In this document: positions 55,421 to 63,481 of the stretch, piece by piece
Position numbering within the stretch: the first letter of the stretch is position 1
Layout of the letters: the number at the start of each line of letters is the position of its first letter
Source: Paenibacillus sedimenti
GTDB taxonomy: Bacteria > Bacillota > Bacilli > Paenibacillales > NBRC-103111
Assembly (NCBI RefSeq): GCF_014534655.1
Contig: NZ_JACVVD010000001.1
Location: 1,054,001-1,118,000, forward strand
Length of the DNA: 64,000 bases
Reading direction: 5' to 3'
Position numbers and translations under genes: made by a program
Notes under the pieces: generated by a model
The model's input: only the letters and a program-made list of their open reading frames with translations
What the model was told of the DNA's origin: nothing
Database searches by the model: none

Positions 55421-55767
55421 TTCATATTTATTTAGACGATCTGCGGCCTTGTCCGCAAGGCTTCGCATTAGCTAAAAACGCAGAAGAGTGCATCATGATG
55501 CTGGACACATGTGAAGTGGATATTCTGTCATTAGATCATGATCTTGGCTGGGGGACGCAGCAAACGGGTATGGATGTTGTGCTTTGGATGATTCAAAAGA
55601 GAATTTTTCCGAGAAGCATTTACATTCATACCTCAAGCCCGTCAGCATGTACAAATATGTATCAAATGCTCTACTCGGTCAAGCCCGAAACGGTGAAGCT
55701 TTATCCGGGACGCATTCCGGACGATGTGCTCTGGCAAATTGCCACGGGAACGCATAAAAACGGTTAG
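55417..55767 (+). CDS. Cyclic-phosphate processing receiver-domain (cREC) protein
   Basis: The 116-residue single-domain protein resembles the receiver-like cREC family, with LDDLRPCP at the start, LSLDHDLGWG (about 38-47) and GMDVVLWM. The paired acidic residues match the metal pocket of receiver domains, but the group is predicted to act on cyclic phosphate ends of nucleic acids or nucleotides, not in two-component signalling. It is translationally coupled to nfo, which places it with DNA repair. No partner kinase is near. Confidence 0.75.
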   Translation: MIHIYLDDLRPCPQGFALAKNAEECIMMLDTCEVDILSLDHDLGWGTQQTGMDVVLWMIQKRIFPRSIYIHTSSPSACTNMYQMLYSVKPETVKLYPGRIPDDVLWQIATGTHKNG

Positions 55768-55791
55768 TCAGCGAAAGGAATTGATGCAATT

Positions 55792-56565
55792 ATGATCCAT
55801 TTATCCGGCATACATTTTATTCGTCAAGAACGGCACATCCTGGAGGATGTGAATTTGCATATGAACCCCGGTGAGCACTGGGTTTTGTTAGGACGCAACG
55901 GCTCAGGTAAGACTACTTTACTGGAATTGATGAACGGCTATGAGTTTCCGAGCAGAGGTACAGTAGAGGTTTTGGGTAACCGTTATGGGCAGTGTGATGT
56001 GAGGGAAGTACGCAAGAATATTGGGTACATCTCTCAATCGCTCTTCGAAAAGCTTAACCTCACCGATCCCGTGTGGGAAGTTGTCGCGACTGGAGAATAT
56101 GCCTACCTGCGTTTTTATCAGGAAATACCGCAAGAAGTCAAAGAGCGTGCGCTTCTTAAGCTGGAGCAGGTTCGTATTCCACATTTGGCTGATCAACCGC
56201 TCGGCACGCTTTCGCAAGGAGAACGAAAGAAAGTCATGCTCGCCCGCTCGCTGATGATGAAGCCTTCCATTCTTATTATGGATGAGCCGGCTGCAGGCTT
56301 GGATTTGTACGAAAGAGAGCGTTTGCTGACAGATATTAATGATCTCAGCCGGCAGGATATCATGGTCGTCTATGTGACTCATCATATCGAAGAAATTATT
56401 CCCTTATTCACGCATGTCGCTCTCATTGAACAAGGTAAGCTGATTGCTGCTGGACGCAAGGAAGAGGTATTGACGCCAGAAAATGTGCATCGAGCCTTCG
56501 GTGTTAACATCACATTGGAGTGGTTCCAGGAACGCCCCTGGATCAGAGTCATTGAATCAAAATAG
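55792..56565 (+). CDS. ABC transporter ATP-binding protein (YlmA-like)
   Basis: The 257-residue ATPase has Walker A GRNGSGKTT, the signature LSQGERKK, Walker B ILIMDEPAAGLD and the switch histidine in VTHHIEE. It resembles B. subtilis YlmA and soluble ModF-like proteins. No permease gene is adjacent, so its membrane partner, if any, is encoded elsewhere. It lies 24 bp after the cREC gene and likely shares its transcript. Confidence 0.88.
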   Translation: MIHLSGIHFIRQERHILEDVNLHMNPGEHWVLLGRNGSGKTTLLELMNGYEFPSRGTVEVLGNRYGQCDVREVRKNIGYISQSLFEKLNLTDPVWEVVATGEYAYLRFYQEIPQEVKERALLKLEQVRIPHLADQPLGTLSQGERKKVMLARSLMMKPSILIMDEPAAGLDLYERERLLTDINDLSRQDIMVVYVTHHIEEIIPLFTHVALIEQGKLIAAGRKEEVLTPENVHRAFGVNITLEWFQERPWIRVIESK

Positions 56566-56611
56566 CAGACTACATAAATTAAGTGTTTAACTACCTTTAA
56601 AGGATGCGGCT

Positions 56612-57649
56612 ATGACAATATTAGCAAAATGTATCGGAACTTCTAATCACGGGTTTGCCCAGTATGCTCAAGAAGAAATTCGCAGGTTGTTTCCTGCGGC
56701 TAAGTTTACGTTGCTGGTGCCGACGGAAGTCTTCATGTTCGAAGTACCAATGGAAGTTCAAGAAGTTTTAACGGCAATTAAAGAGCAAGAGCCTATTTTT
56801 CTCAGACACGTGCAGCCTGTACATCACGAGTGGGATTTAAGCCGTTCCGACACGGATTTGGATCAGCTTAAAACCTGGCTTGGACAAGTTGTATCATTAG
56901 GGCTGATCGGCCACGGTGAAAAAATAGCGGTTCAAGTCCGAAAAGAAGAACGTGCTGACGTTCCTTACGCTCCGTTTGCCGTTAAGGCTGCTCTGGATGA
57001 AGTGATTGTGTCCGAGTTGCGCTCGGAGCCTGTCGTACGGCAGTCGGACCGGATTGTATCCGTGTATATAAGCGCGAACAAGCTGTTTGCCGGCATATCC
57101 AAACCTGCGGATAATTTGTCCGACTGGTCAGGCGGAGCGATTCGATTTCATAAGGAAGAAGACCAAATTTCACGGGCAAAGTTTAAGCTTTTGGAAGCTG
57201 AGCAGCGGTTTGGTCTTGATTTTAGTTATGCGCGATCGGCACTTGACATTGGTGCGGCTCCTGGAGGTTGGACGTCCTTCTTGCTGGAACGCGGTTTACG
57301 TGTGACGGCCATTGATCCTGCTGCCATGCATCCGAGCTTGTACGGCAATCCGATGCTCACCATCCATAAGAAAAATGCAGGAGACGTGAAGCTGCGACAG
57401 GATGAATTTGATTTGCTTGTTTGTGATATGAGCTGGAGTCCGCGTCAAATGGGCCGCCTTGTCGCTGATTTACTTTACGCTCTTCAGAGCGGCGGAACTG
57501 CGATCATTACGGTAAAGCTGATGCACAAAAAGCCATTTCAAACGATTCGCGAGCTCATGCAAATGTTCGAGCCGTCACTCTTCCTGATCAAAGCCAAGCA
57601 ATTGTTCCACAATCGCGAGGAGCTAACACTTTACCTGCAAAAGATGTAG
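56612..57649 (+). CDS. RlmM-like SAM-dependent 2'-O-ribose methyltransferase
   Basis: The 345-residue protein has an N-terminal THUMP-like region (about 1-165) and a RrmJ/FtsJ-type methyltransferase domain (about 185-345) with the SAM motif LDIGAAPGGWTS. The K-D-K-E catalytic tetrad is visible as Lys192, Asp272, Lys302 and Glu336 or Glu337. This is the architecture of RlmM, which 2'-O-methylates C2498 of 23S rRNA in E. coli, so an rRNA target is likely. It starts 46 bp after the ABC gene. Confidence 0.85.
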   Translation: MTILAKCIGTSNHGFAQYAQEEIRRLFPAAKFTLLVPTEVFMFEVPMEVQEVLTAIKEQEPIFLRHVQPVHHEWDLSRSDTDLDQLKTWLGQVVSLGLIGHGEKIAVQVRKEERADVPYAPFAVKAALDEVIVSELRSEPVVRQSDRIVSVYISANKLFAGISKPADNLSDWSGGAIRFHKEEDQISRAKFKLLEAEQRFGLDFSYARSALDIGAAPGGWTSFLLERGLRVTAIDPAAMHPSLYGNPMLTIHKKNAGDVKLRQDEFDLLVCDMSWSPRQMGRLVADLLYALQSGGTAIITVKLMHKKPFQTIRELMQMFEPSLFLIKAKQLFHNREELTLYLQKM

Positions 57650-57690
57650 AAATTTGGAAATATTGTGTAGATTTTTATTCAGAGCCCTCT

Positions 57691-57713
57691 TATAATCAAG
57701 GTAATTCTTACCT
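57691..57713 (+). promoter_or_regulatory. Promoter -10 with palindrome at the start site of the kinase gene
   Basis: TATAAT (57691-57696) is followed by AGGTAATTCTTACCT (57699-57713), a 6-3-6 inverted repeat exactly where transcription should start. The -35 is unclear. The repeat could be an operator or a small mRNA 5' hairpin. Confidence 0.5.
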
Positions 57714-57735
57714 GATAAGGGGGCGATTTTTTATT

Positions 57736-59367
57736 GTGCAGAACAAGCAACAATTAATTGGTACAAGTATTGGGGGAAGATATCGGATCCACTCCTTGCT
57801 CGGACAAGGTGGAATGGGGCATGTTTATTTAGCTGAGGATTTGAAGCTTAAAGGTAAGAAATGGGCGGTTAAGGAAATCTTACTGGGCACGACTGATCCA
57901 GAGAGTTTTTTGGATGAAGCGGAAATGCTTGCAAGGCTTGGGCATCCACAGCTCCCGCAGTTGGTGGATTATTTTACGACGGATGATGGTAGTTGTTTCC
58001 TGGTCATGGACTATATACAAGGCCCGACGTTACAAGATTTGTTCGAGGAAAAAGGTCGTCAGATGCCCGTTGTGCAGATCGTGGGCATTGCGCTTCAGTT
58101 ATGCGATTTGTTTCACTATCTGCATACCTTCAAGCCTCGTCCGATCATCTACCGCGATTTGAAACCGGCGAATGTGATGTTGGGGGAACTAGACCAGGTG
58201 AGGCTCATTGATTTTGGTGTGGCCAGGCATTATTCGCAAGAGAAGCAGTCGGACACGATGCAAATCGGCACGCTTGGCTTTGCGGCACCCGAACAATTTC
58301 TCGGGCTGCAGACAGATCCTCGCTCTGATTTATTTACGCTTGGCGCAATGCTATATTATCTTCTTTCAGGAGGTCATTATGCTTATATCACTCAGAAGCC
58401 TATAGAACAAATTCGAAAAGGGCTCCCGGATGCTTTAACGTCGACCATCCAAATGCTTCTTCAAGAGCAGCCTCAGAACCGCTGCCAATCTGCATTAGAA
58501 GTCAAACACCGACTTCGTTCTCTTCATTCCGAGATGACGGAAGTTCGAATCCGGCAAGATTCAAGTTTGACCGCTGCTACAATCCCGGATAAGCTCATTG
58601 TGGTAGGAGGTTTATTTGCCGGTGTGGGGTCGACGTTTGCAGCGATTTCGCTAGCCCGAATTTTACATGCCAAGCAGATTCCTAACGCGGTTATTGAGCA
58701 TCCTGCCAATGAGCCTGATCTGTACATGCTTCTATACGGCGATCAAAGAGCACCCAAAGATTATATTTTCGCATCCACGGCATTAACCGGTCATACCGCA
58801 AATGAAACTACCCCGTGGACAAGCGGTTTTACGACATGGGTGCCCTTGCACCCGGAGGGTTTCCAGGGTGCTTGGCATCCGGCAGATTCATATCGACTTT
58901 TGCACACCATCAAAAAGCCGATCGTGCTGATGGACGTGTCCACTCACTGGGGAGACAGCACGGTTCAAGAGTTATGCCACAGTGCGGACGAAATAATTGT
59001 AGTACTCGATGCCTCTCCAGGTAAGTGCAACCGACCGAGTACACATGCACATTTGGCCTTGCTTGACTTGTACCGTAAACGTGGCAAGAAGATACATTTT
59101 GTAGCTAATCGTGCAGCGGCTGTGGGGCGTTTACATAGAGAGTGGGTAGACTCACTGCCTGCCGCTCCGATATGTACCATCCCTGAATTTCCATATGAGG
59201 TAGTGATGCGGGCAGTTTGGAAAGGTGCATGCATTCAGGATGAAGATCAGGTGTTGGAAAAGCTGGAAACTTCGTTAACTCCTCTTTTACAGCAGTTTTT
59301 GCCTGATGCCATCATCCGGCAAAGACGCTATCCATCTAGGAATACGATGTTTTCCCGATTCAAGTAG
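57736..59367 (+). CDS. Ser/Thr protein kinase fused to a MinD/ParA-like pseudo-ATPase domain
   Basis: The 543-residue protein has an N-terminal Hanks kinase (about 10-265): GQGGMGHVY, VKE with the ATP lysine near 44, YRDLKPANV (Asp141), DFG (Asp159). The C-terminal half (about 285-525) has the order of a MinD/ParA fold: GGLFAGVGSTF (292-301), a Walker B-like VLMDVS, VVLDASP, FVANR and a PEFPYEVV end. The P-loop lysine is missing (GVGST). No membrane helix is seen, unlike PrkC. It lies upstream of the tad genes, whose TadZ has the same fold, so the C-terminal half may bind the pilus machine; this is inference. The start is GTG. Confidence 0.8.
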   Translation: MQNKQQLIGTSIGGRYRIHSLLGQGGMGHVYLAEDLKLKGKKWAVKEILLGTTDPESFLDEAEMLARLGHPQLPQLVDYFTTDDGSCFLVMDYIQGPTLQDLFEEKGRQMPVVQIVGIALQLCDLFHYLHTFKPRPIIYRDLKPANVMLGELDQVRLIDFGVARHYSQEKQSDTMQIGTLGFAAPEQFLGLQTDPRSDLFTLGAMLYYLLSGGHYAYITQKPIEQIRKGLPDALTSTIQMLLQEQPQNRCQSALEVKHRLRSLHSEMTEVRIRQDSSLTAATIPDKLIVVGGLFAGVGSTFAAISLARILHAKQIPNAVIEHPANEPDLYMLLYGDQRAPKDYIFASTALTGHTANETTPWTSGFTTWVPLHPEGFQGAWHPADSYRLLHTIKKPIVLMDVSTHWGDSTVQELCHSADEIIVVLDASPGKCNRPSTHAHLALLDLYRKRGKKIHFVANRAAAVGRLHREWVDSLPAAPICTIPEFPYEVVMRAVWKGACIQDEDQVLEKLETSLTPLLQQFLPDAIIRQRRYPSRNTMFSRFK

Positions 59368-59439
59368 GGGATTAGCAGCCAGGCGGAATTAAGTATGTTA
59401 TTATATTCATAGAGATAAAATGAAGAGGGGCTAATTGAC

Positions 59440-59952
59440 TTGGAACAAAGATACGCCAGAGAATCCAGATGCTTCAAAACGTCTAGAATTTTCCCGACCG
59501 ATGTGAATAATCACAATACGTTATTTGGCGGCAAGCTGATGTCGTACATCGATGACATTGCTTCCATTGCTGCCCATAAACATTGCCGTAGGTCCGTTGT
59601 GACGGCTTCCACGGATTCCGTCGATTTTCTGTACCCGATTCATACTTCGGATTCCGTATGCCTGGAATCGTTCGTGACGTGGACAGGCAAAAGCTCGATG
59701 GAAGTATTTGTAAAGGTAGTGACTGAGGACTTGAAGACTGGAGCGCGCAGAATTGCGGCGACCTCTTTTCTCACATTCGTAGCACTGGACGATAACAAAA
59801 GGCCGGTGGAAGTCCCGCATGTTGTGCCTGAAACCGAAGAAGAGATCAAGCTGCATGAGTCTGCACCCCATCGAGCGGAAATGCGTCGAATTCGTAGAGA
59901 AGAAAGTAAGAAGCTAGCAGGCTTTTTCACTATGAAATACCCTTGGGAATAA
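59440..59952 (+). CDS. Acyl-CoA thioesterase, hotdog fold (YkhA-like)
   Basis: The 170-residue protein has the hotdog helix segment NNHNTLFGGKLMSYIDDIASIAA (shortened here; asparagine and aspartate near 25-42) and the TASTDSVDFLYPI strand. It resembles YkhA and BFIT-type long-chain acyl-CoA hydrolases. It is cytosolic. It uses a TTG start behind GAAGAGGGG. It separates the kinase from the tad operon and has no obvious link to either. Confidence 0.9.
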   Translation: MEQRYARESRCFKTSRIFPTDVNNHNTLFGGKLMSYIDDIASIAAHKHCRRSVVTASTDSVDFLYPIHTSDSVCLESFVTWTGKSSMEVFVKVVTEDLKTGARRIAATSFLTFVALDDNKRPVEVPHVVPETEEEIKLHESAPHRAEMRRIRREESKKLAGFFTMKYPWE

Positions 59953-59958
59953 AAGGGA

Positions 59959-59986
59959 TTGATTTCTCGATGGATTGTGGTATAAT
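59959..59986 (+). promoter_or_regulatory. Strong sigma-A promoter before the tad operon
   Basis: TTGATT (59959-59964) and TATAAT (59981-59986) are 16 bp apart, and TGG before the -10 gives an extended element. Transcription should start near 59993, only about 20 bp before a strong hairpin. Confidence 0.75.
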
Positions 59987-59992
59987 TTGGGT

Positions 59993-60068
59993 AATTTAAT
60001 ACGACAAAAGCGGAAGCACCGCTGATGGTTGAGATTCTATCTCTTCAATCAGCGAGTGCTTTTTTGTT
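59993..60068 (+). ncRNA. Predicted short RNA or attenuated leader of the tad operon
   Basis: A transcript from the promoter at 59959-59986 would run about 75 nt to the T-run after the hairpin at 60014-60060. It holds no reading frame with a ribosome binding site. It is either a stable small RNA or the leader of an attenuated tad transcript. Evidence is promoter and terminator only. Confidence 0.45.
60014..60066 (+). terminator. Terminator/attenuator between thioesterase and tad genes
   Basis: GCACCGCTGAT (60016-60026) pairs with ATCAGCG-A-GTGC (60048-60059) with one bulged A; a GAGAT/ATCTC hairpin sits in the loop. TTTTTTG follows. It can end the thioesterase transcript and, because a promoter lies just before it, can also attenuate the tad operon. 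Confidence 0.85.
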
Positions 60069-60100
60069 TTTGACCGTACCTGATCTTAGGAGAGTGATGC

Positions 60101-60193
60101 ATGAATTCTGCAACCACGACTCGAATTGCAATCGTGCTTGCGATTATCAGTTTTGTGCTGATCGGCAGCGGATTGTATGAGATGATCTTTTGA
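60101..60193 (+). CDS. Small membrane protein, 30 residues, at the head of the tad operon
   Basis: Thirty codons follow a strong ribosome binding site (AGGAG at 60088-60092). The product has a polar start (MNSATTTR) and one membrane helix (about 9-26; IAIVLAIISFVLIGSGLY). It lies 28 bp before tadZ. It does not show a class III signal peptide, so it is not obviously the pilin. Function is unknown. Confidence 0.6.
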   Translation: MNSATTTRIAIVLAIISFVLIGSGLYEMIF

Positions 60194-60221
60194 ATTTTCT
60201 TTACTAGCGAAGGAGGATATG

Positions 60222-61340
60222 ATGGGTAAAATTCAGCTTTTTGTGCTGGACGATGACTCCGTATATGTGGAACGGTTGGCTGCTTTCATTCGCAACTCGG
60301 AGTTCGCAGAGAAACTTCATGTGAAGCTTTTTACGAAGCTGGAATTCGTGATGGAGCTGCTTGATAGGCCGCAATGCGAAGGGATTTTGTTAATGTCGGA
60401 AGCTTATTTCCCGCAGCTAATGAACCGTTGTACTTCATTAATCAAAATTATATTAAGCGAAACAATTGCCAGCTCCAGCGATGCGGAGGCGAAAGTTCCA
60501 TTCTTGTACCGTTACCAGTCTCTGCATCAACTGCTTTCCCGATTAGTGGCTTTTTATTGGGAGAAGCAGAAAACAGGTACGGCTCACGGATCGAGAAGTA
60601 CGCAGGTGCTATCTATCTACAGCAGTGCCGGAAACAGCGGTAAGTCCATAACCGCTATTCATTTGGCGAAGCAGCTATCATTCCGGGGCGAACGCGTTTT
60701 TTACTTAAGTCTGGAGACAGTTAGCTCGGCTTCATTGTGGCTGCAGGGAGATTTAGCTCGTTTTTCGCACATTTTATATTATTTGAAAAGTACACCGGAA
60801 CTGCTCGGACCTAAGCTGGAGCTTCTCAAATCTTGCGATCAACGCCTTCGGATCGATTACATGGCACCGAAAGATCAAATTCGGGAAATGCAGGAGATGA
60901 CCGGCGATGCTGTTCGCCTTTTAATTGAGGCGCTCACTGCACTGGATCAGTATGACTTTATCATTGTGGATTTAGAGGCGTCTGTTCATCCAAGAATCCT
61001 TAAAGCGCTAGAGTTAAGTGATCATATCCTATGGCTCTTACTGGATGATTTGAGTGATATGTTTAAAACACAAGCGTTGTACAAGCAAATAGGTTCACTA
61101 CAGCAATTGCATTTTGTAATTAATAGATATACAGGCAAGCATTTGAATGATTTATCTGTCCTAGGAAATAACATTGTGAAAGGTCATCTTCCCTACATTC
61201 CTGAGTGGAAAAGTTTACATACACCCGAGCAAGTATGGCAATCTGCTTTGTTTTCCGAACAGGTTTATGACATGTTTCACGCTTGCATTTCAGGACCCTT
61301 GACCTTTGATTTGAATGAAAAAGGAGCTGCAGCTTCATGA
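60222..61340 (+). CDS. tadZ: TadZ/CpaE-like pilus assembly ATPase
   Basis: The 372-residue protein has an N-terminal receiver-like domain (about 1-115; starts IQLFVLDDDS) and a MinD/ParA-like domain with the atypical P-loop SSAGNSGKS (Lys141). The first, 'deviant' lysine of MinD is not present, as in many TadZ proteins. Walker B is IIVDLEAS. TadZ places the Tad pilus assembly at the cell pole. ATG 60222 fits AAGGAGG better than the ATG three bases earlier. Its stop overlaps tadA (ATGA). Confidence 0.83.
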   Translation: MGKIQLFVLDDDSVYVERLAAFIRNSEFAEKLHVKLFTKLEFVMELLDRPQCEGILLMSEAYFPQLMNRCTSLIKIILSETIASSSDAEAKVPFLYRYQSLHQLLSRLVAFYWEKQKTGTAHGSRSTQVLSIYSSAGNSGKSITAIHLAKQLSFRGERVFYLSLETVSSASLWLQGDLARFSHILYYLKSTPELLGPKLELLKSCDQRLRIDYMAPKDQIREMQEMTGDAVRLLIEALTALDQYDFIIVDLEASVHPRILKALELSDHILWLLLDDLSDMFKTQALYKQIGSLQQLHFVINRYTGKHLNDLSVLGNNIVKGHLPYIPEWKSLHTPEQVWQSALFSEQVYDMFHACISGPLTFDLNEKGAAAS

Positions 61341-62599
61341 ACCAGGCCTTGTTTCTCGATTTGAAGCAGCAAATCAAGGAGAGGCTGGACTTATCGAACG
61401 CTGTGAGTGATGCGCAGTTGATGGAGCTGATCGAAGAAGTTGTATTTTCCATTTCTGCGGATCAAACATGGACGTCGTGTGAGATGTATGAAGGCGTGAA
61501 GCGATTATTCAACTCATTCCGAGGGCTCGATGTGCTTCAGCCGTTGTTGGATGATCCGTCGGTAACGGAGATTATGGTGAACGGGTACGAACATATTTTT
61601 ATTGAGCAAAAAGGGGCTGTGGAGCGATATCCATATTCATTTGAAAGCGAGGAGAAGCTGGAAGACCTGATTCAGACGATTGTTGCTAAAGTCAACCGTA
61701 TTGTGAACCAGGGCTCGCCCATCGTCGATGCGCGGCTCAAAGATGGCTCACGGGTTAACGTCGTACTCCCTCCAGCGTCGCTCAGCGGTCCGACAATTAC
61801 GATTCGTAAATTTCCGGAGAAGCCGCTGCTCATGAAGGATTTAATCCGAATGGGCAGCATCTCGGAGGAAGTTGCAGAGTTGCTGCAAACGATGGTTGAA
61901 TCCGGCTTTAATGTATTCATTGGCGGAGGAACCGGCTCAGGAAAGACGACATTTTTGAATGCTTTAAGTACTTGCATCCCTTCTGACGAAAGAATCATTA
62001 CGATTGAAGATTCAGCCGAGCTGCAGATCCAGACCGTACCGAATATAGTCCGGATGGAAACCCGAAATGCTAATACGGAAGGCAAAGGCGAGATCACGAT
62101 TCGCGATCTCATACGTACTTCGCTGCGCATGCGGCCAAATCGCATCATTGTTGGTGAAGTTCGTGGGGCGGAAGCGCTTGATATGCTGCAGGCTATGAAT
62201 ACGGGCCACGACGGTTCGCTTAGCACCGGGCACGCCAACTCATCCGCTGATATGCTCAGTCGGCTTGAAACTATGGTTCTTAGCGGAGCTGCCCTTCCTG
62301 TAGAAGTTATCCGTAAACAAATTGCTTCAGCGCTTGATATTATGATCCATCTCAGTAGAATTCGCGACCGTACTCGCAAAGTCACGGAAATTCATGAAGT
62401 GCTGGGTGTTGTGAATGGAGAGGTACAGCTGAATCCGCTTTTCATGTTCGAGGAAGCAGGTGAAACGGATGATCGGAAAGTAATCGGGAATCTTGTTCAT
62501 ACAGGCAATAGGCTGCGTAACATGCACAAAATACGGATGGCCGGTAAGCAACTTCCGGCTTGGTTTAGAATCGCTGAGGAGGAAGGTGCAAGCAAATGA
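61337..62599 (+). CDS. tadA: TadA/CpaF secretion ATPase
   Basis: The 420-residue ATPase belongs to the type II/IV secretion superfamily. It has an N-terminal domain (about 1-130), Walker A GGGTGSGKTT (Lys203), an Asp box EDSAELQ, Walker B RIIVGEVRG and the His box STGHANSS. It powers Tad pilus assembly, and in archaeal-type logic may also drive retraction. It is translationally coupled at both ends to tadZ and tadB. Confidence 0.93.
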   Translation: MNQALFLDLKQQIKERLDLSNAVSDAQLMELIEEVVFSISADQTWTSCEMYEGVKRLFNSFRGLDVLQPLLDDPSVTEIMVNGYEHIFIEQKGAVERYPYSFESEEKLEDLIQTIVAKVNRIVNQGSPIVDARLKDGSRVNVVLPPASLSGPTITIRKFPEKPLLMKDLIRMGSISEEVAELLQTMVESGFNVFIGGGTGSGKTTFLNALSTCIPSDERIITIEDSAELQIQTVPNIVRMETRNANTEGKGEITIRDLIRTSLRMRPNRIIVGEVRGAEALDMLQAMNTGHDGSLSTGHANSSADMLSRLETMVLSGAALPVEVIRKQIASALDIMIHLSRIRDRTRKVTEIHEVLGVVNGEVQLNPLFMFEEAGETDDRKVIGNLVHTGNRLRNMHKIRMAGKQLPAWFRIAEEEGASK

Positions 62600-63477
62600 C
62601 TCTTGTGCTGATTGTACTCTTAGTTGGCGTTTGCAGTTGGTTTCTTCTTTTGCAACTGGAGCGGAGAAGAGGTACAGGGGGAAATCAGGTATCGGGGCCA
62701 GAGGGTGGAGAACAAACGTTTGCGCAATCGCATACACTTGTGGACTACGATGATTATCGGCTTACAACCAAAGAAAGGATTACGGCTATTGTAATGCTTG
62801 CTTTACCAGCTGTTGGTGTAGGTTATGTGTTCTATAAAAGTATCTTCCTGGCACTGGCTTTTGGGGCTGTAGGCTTACTTTTCCCGCGTATCCGAAGAAA
62901 ACAATTGATTCTATTGCGTAAGAACAAGCTTCATGTGCAGTTCAAGCAAGCGCTTAGCTGTTTATCTTCATCCATGATAGCAGGGAAATCGATCGAAACT
63001 GCATTCCGCGAAGCATTGGAGGATATGAAGATGCTCTATCCAGACCCGAACTGCTTGATCGTCGTTGAGTTCGGCATCATTTGCAGAAGGGTGGAGAACG
63101 GCGAGCCGATTGAGGCAGCGTTGAAAAACTTTGCCGACCGCAGTCATTTGGAAGACGTCAGCAGCTTTACGGATGTTTTCCTTACATGTAAGCGTACTGG
63201 CGGCAATTTGGTTGAAGTGATGAAGCGAACCGCCGGCGTTATAGGGGAAAAGCTTGAAATCACACAGGATATTGCTGTCATGATTGCACAGAAACGATTT
63301 GAATCAAGAGTACTGCTTTTCGCACCTATTGTGATTGTAGCTATACTTGCCTTTACTTCGCCGGAATACATGGACCCTCTCTACACAGGCAGCGGTGTAC
63401 TCATTATGACTGCGAGTTTGCTGCTTTTGGCTGCGTGTTATGGGCTCACTCAAAAAATTATGAATATCAAGGTGTAG
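62596..63477 (+). CDS. tadB: TadB-like inner membrane platform protein
   Basis: The 293-residue protein has an N-terminal helix (about 2-18), two further helices near 75-105 and a T2SF cytosolic domain (about 115-235; LSCLSSSMIAGKSIETAFREA). Two helices close the C-terminus (about 240-285). It is one of the two platform proteins on which the TadA ATPase acts. Its start overlaps tadA, and tadC begins five bases after its stop. Confidence 0.9.
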   Translation: MTLVLIVLLVGVCSWFLLLQLERRRGTGGNQVSGPEGGEQTFAQSHTLVDYDDYRLTTKERITAIVMLALPAVGVGYVFYKSIFLALAFGAVGLLFPRIRRKQLILLRKNKLHVQFKQALSCLSSSMIAGKSIETAFREALEDMKMLYPDPNCLIVVEFGIICRRVENGEPIEAALKNFADRSHLEDVSSFTDVFLTCKRTGGNLVEVMKRTAGVIGEKLEITQDIAVMIAQKRFESRVLLFAPIVIVAILAFTSPEYMDPLYTGSGVLIMTASLLLLAACYGLTQKIMNIKV

Positions 63478-63481
63478 CATG

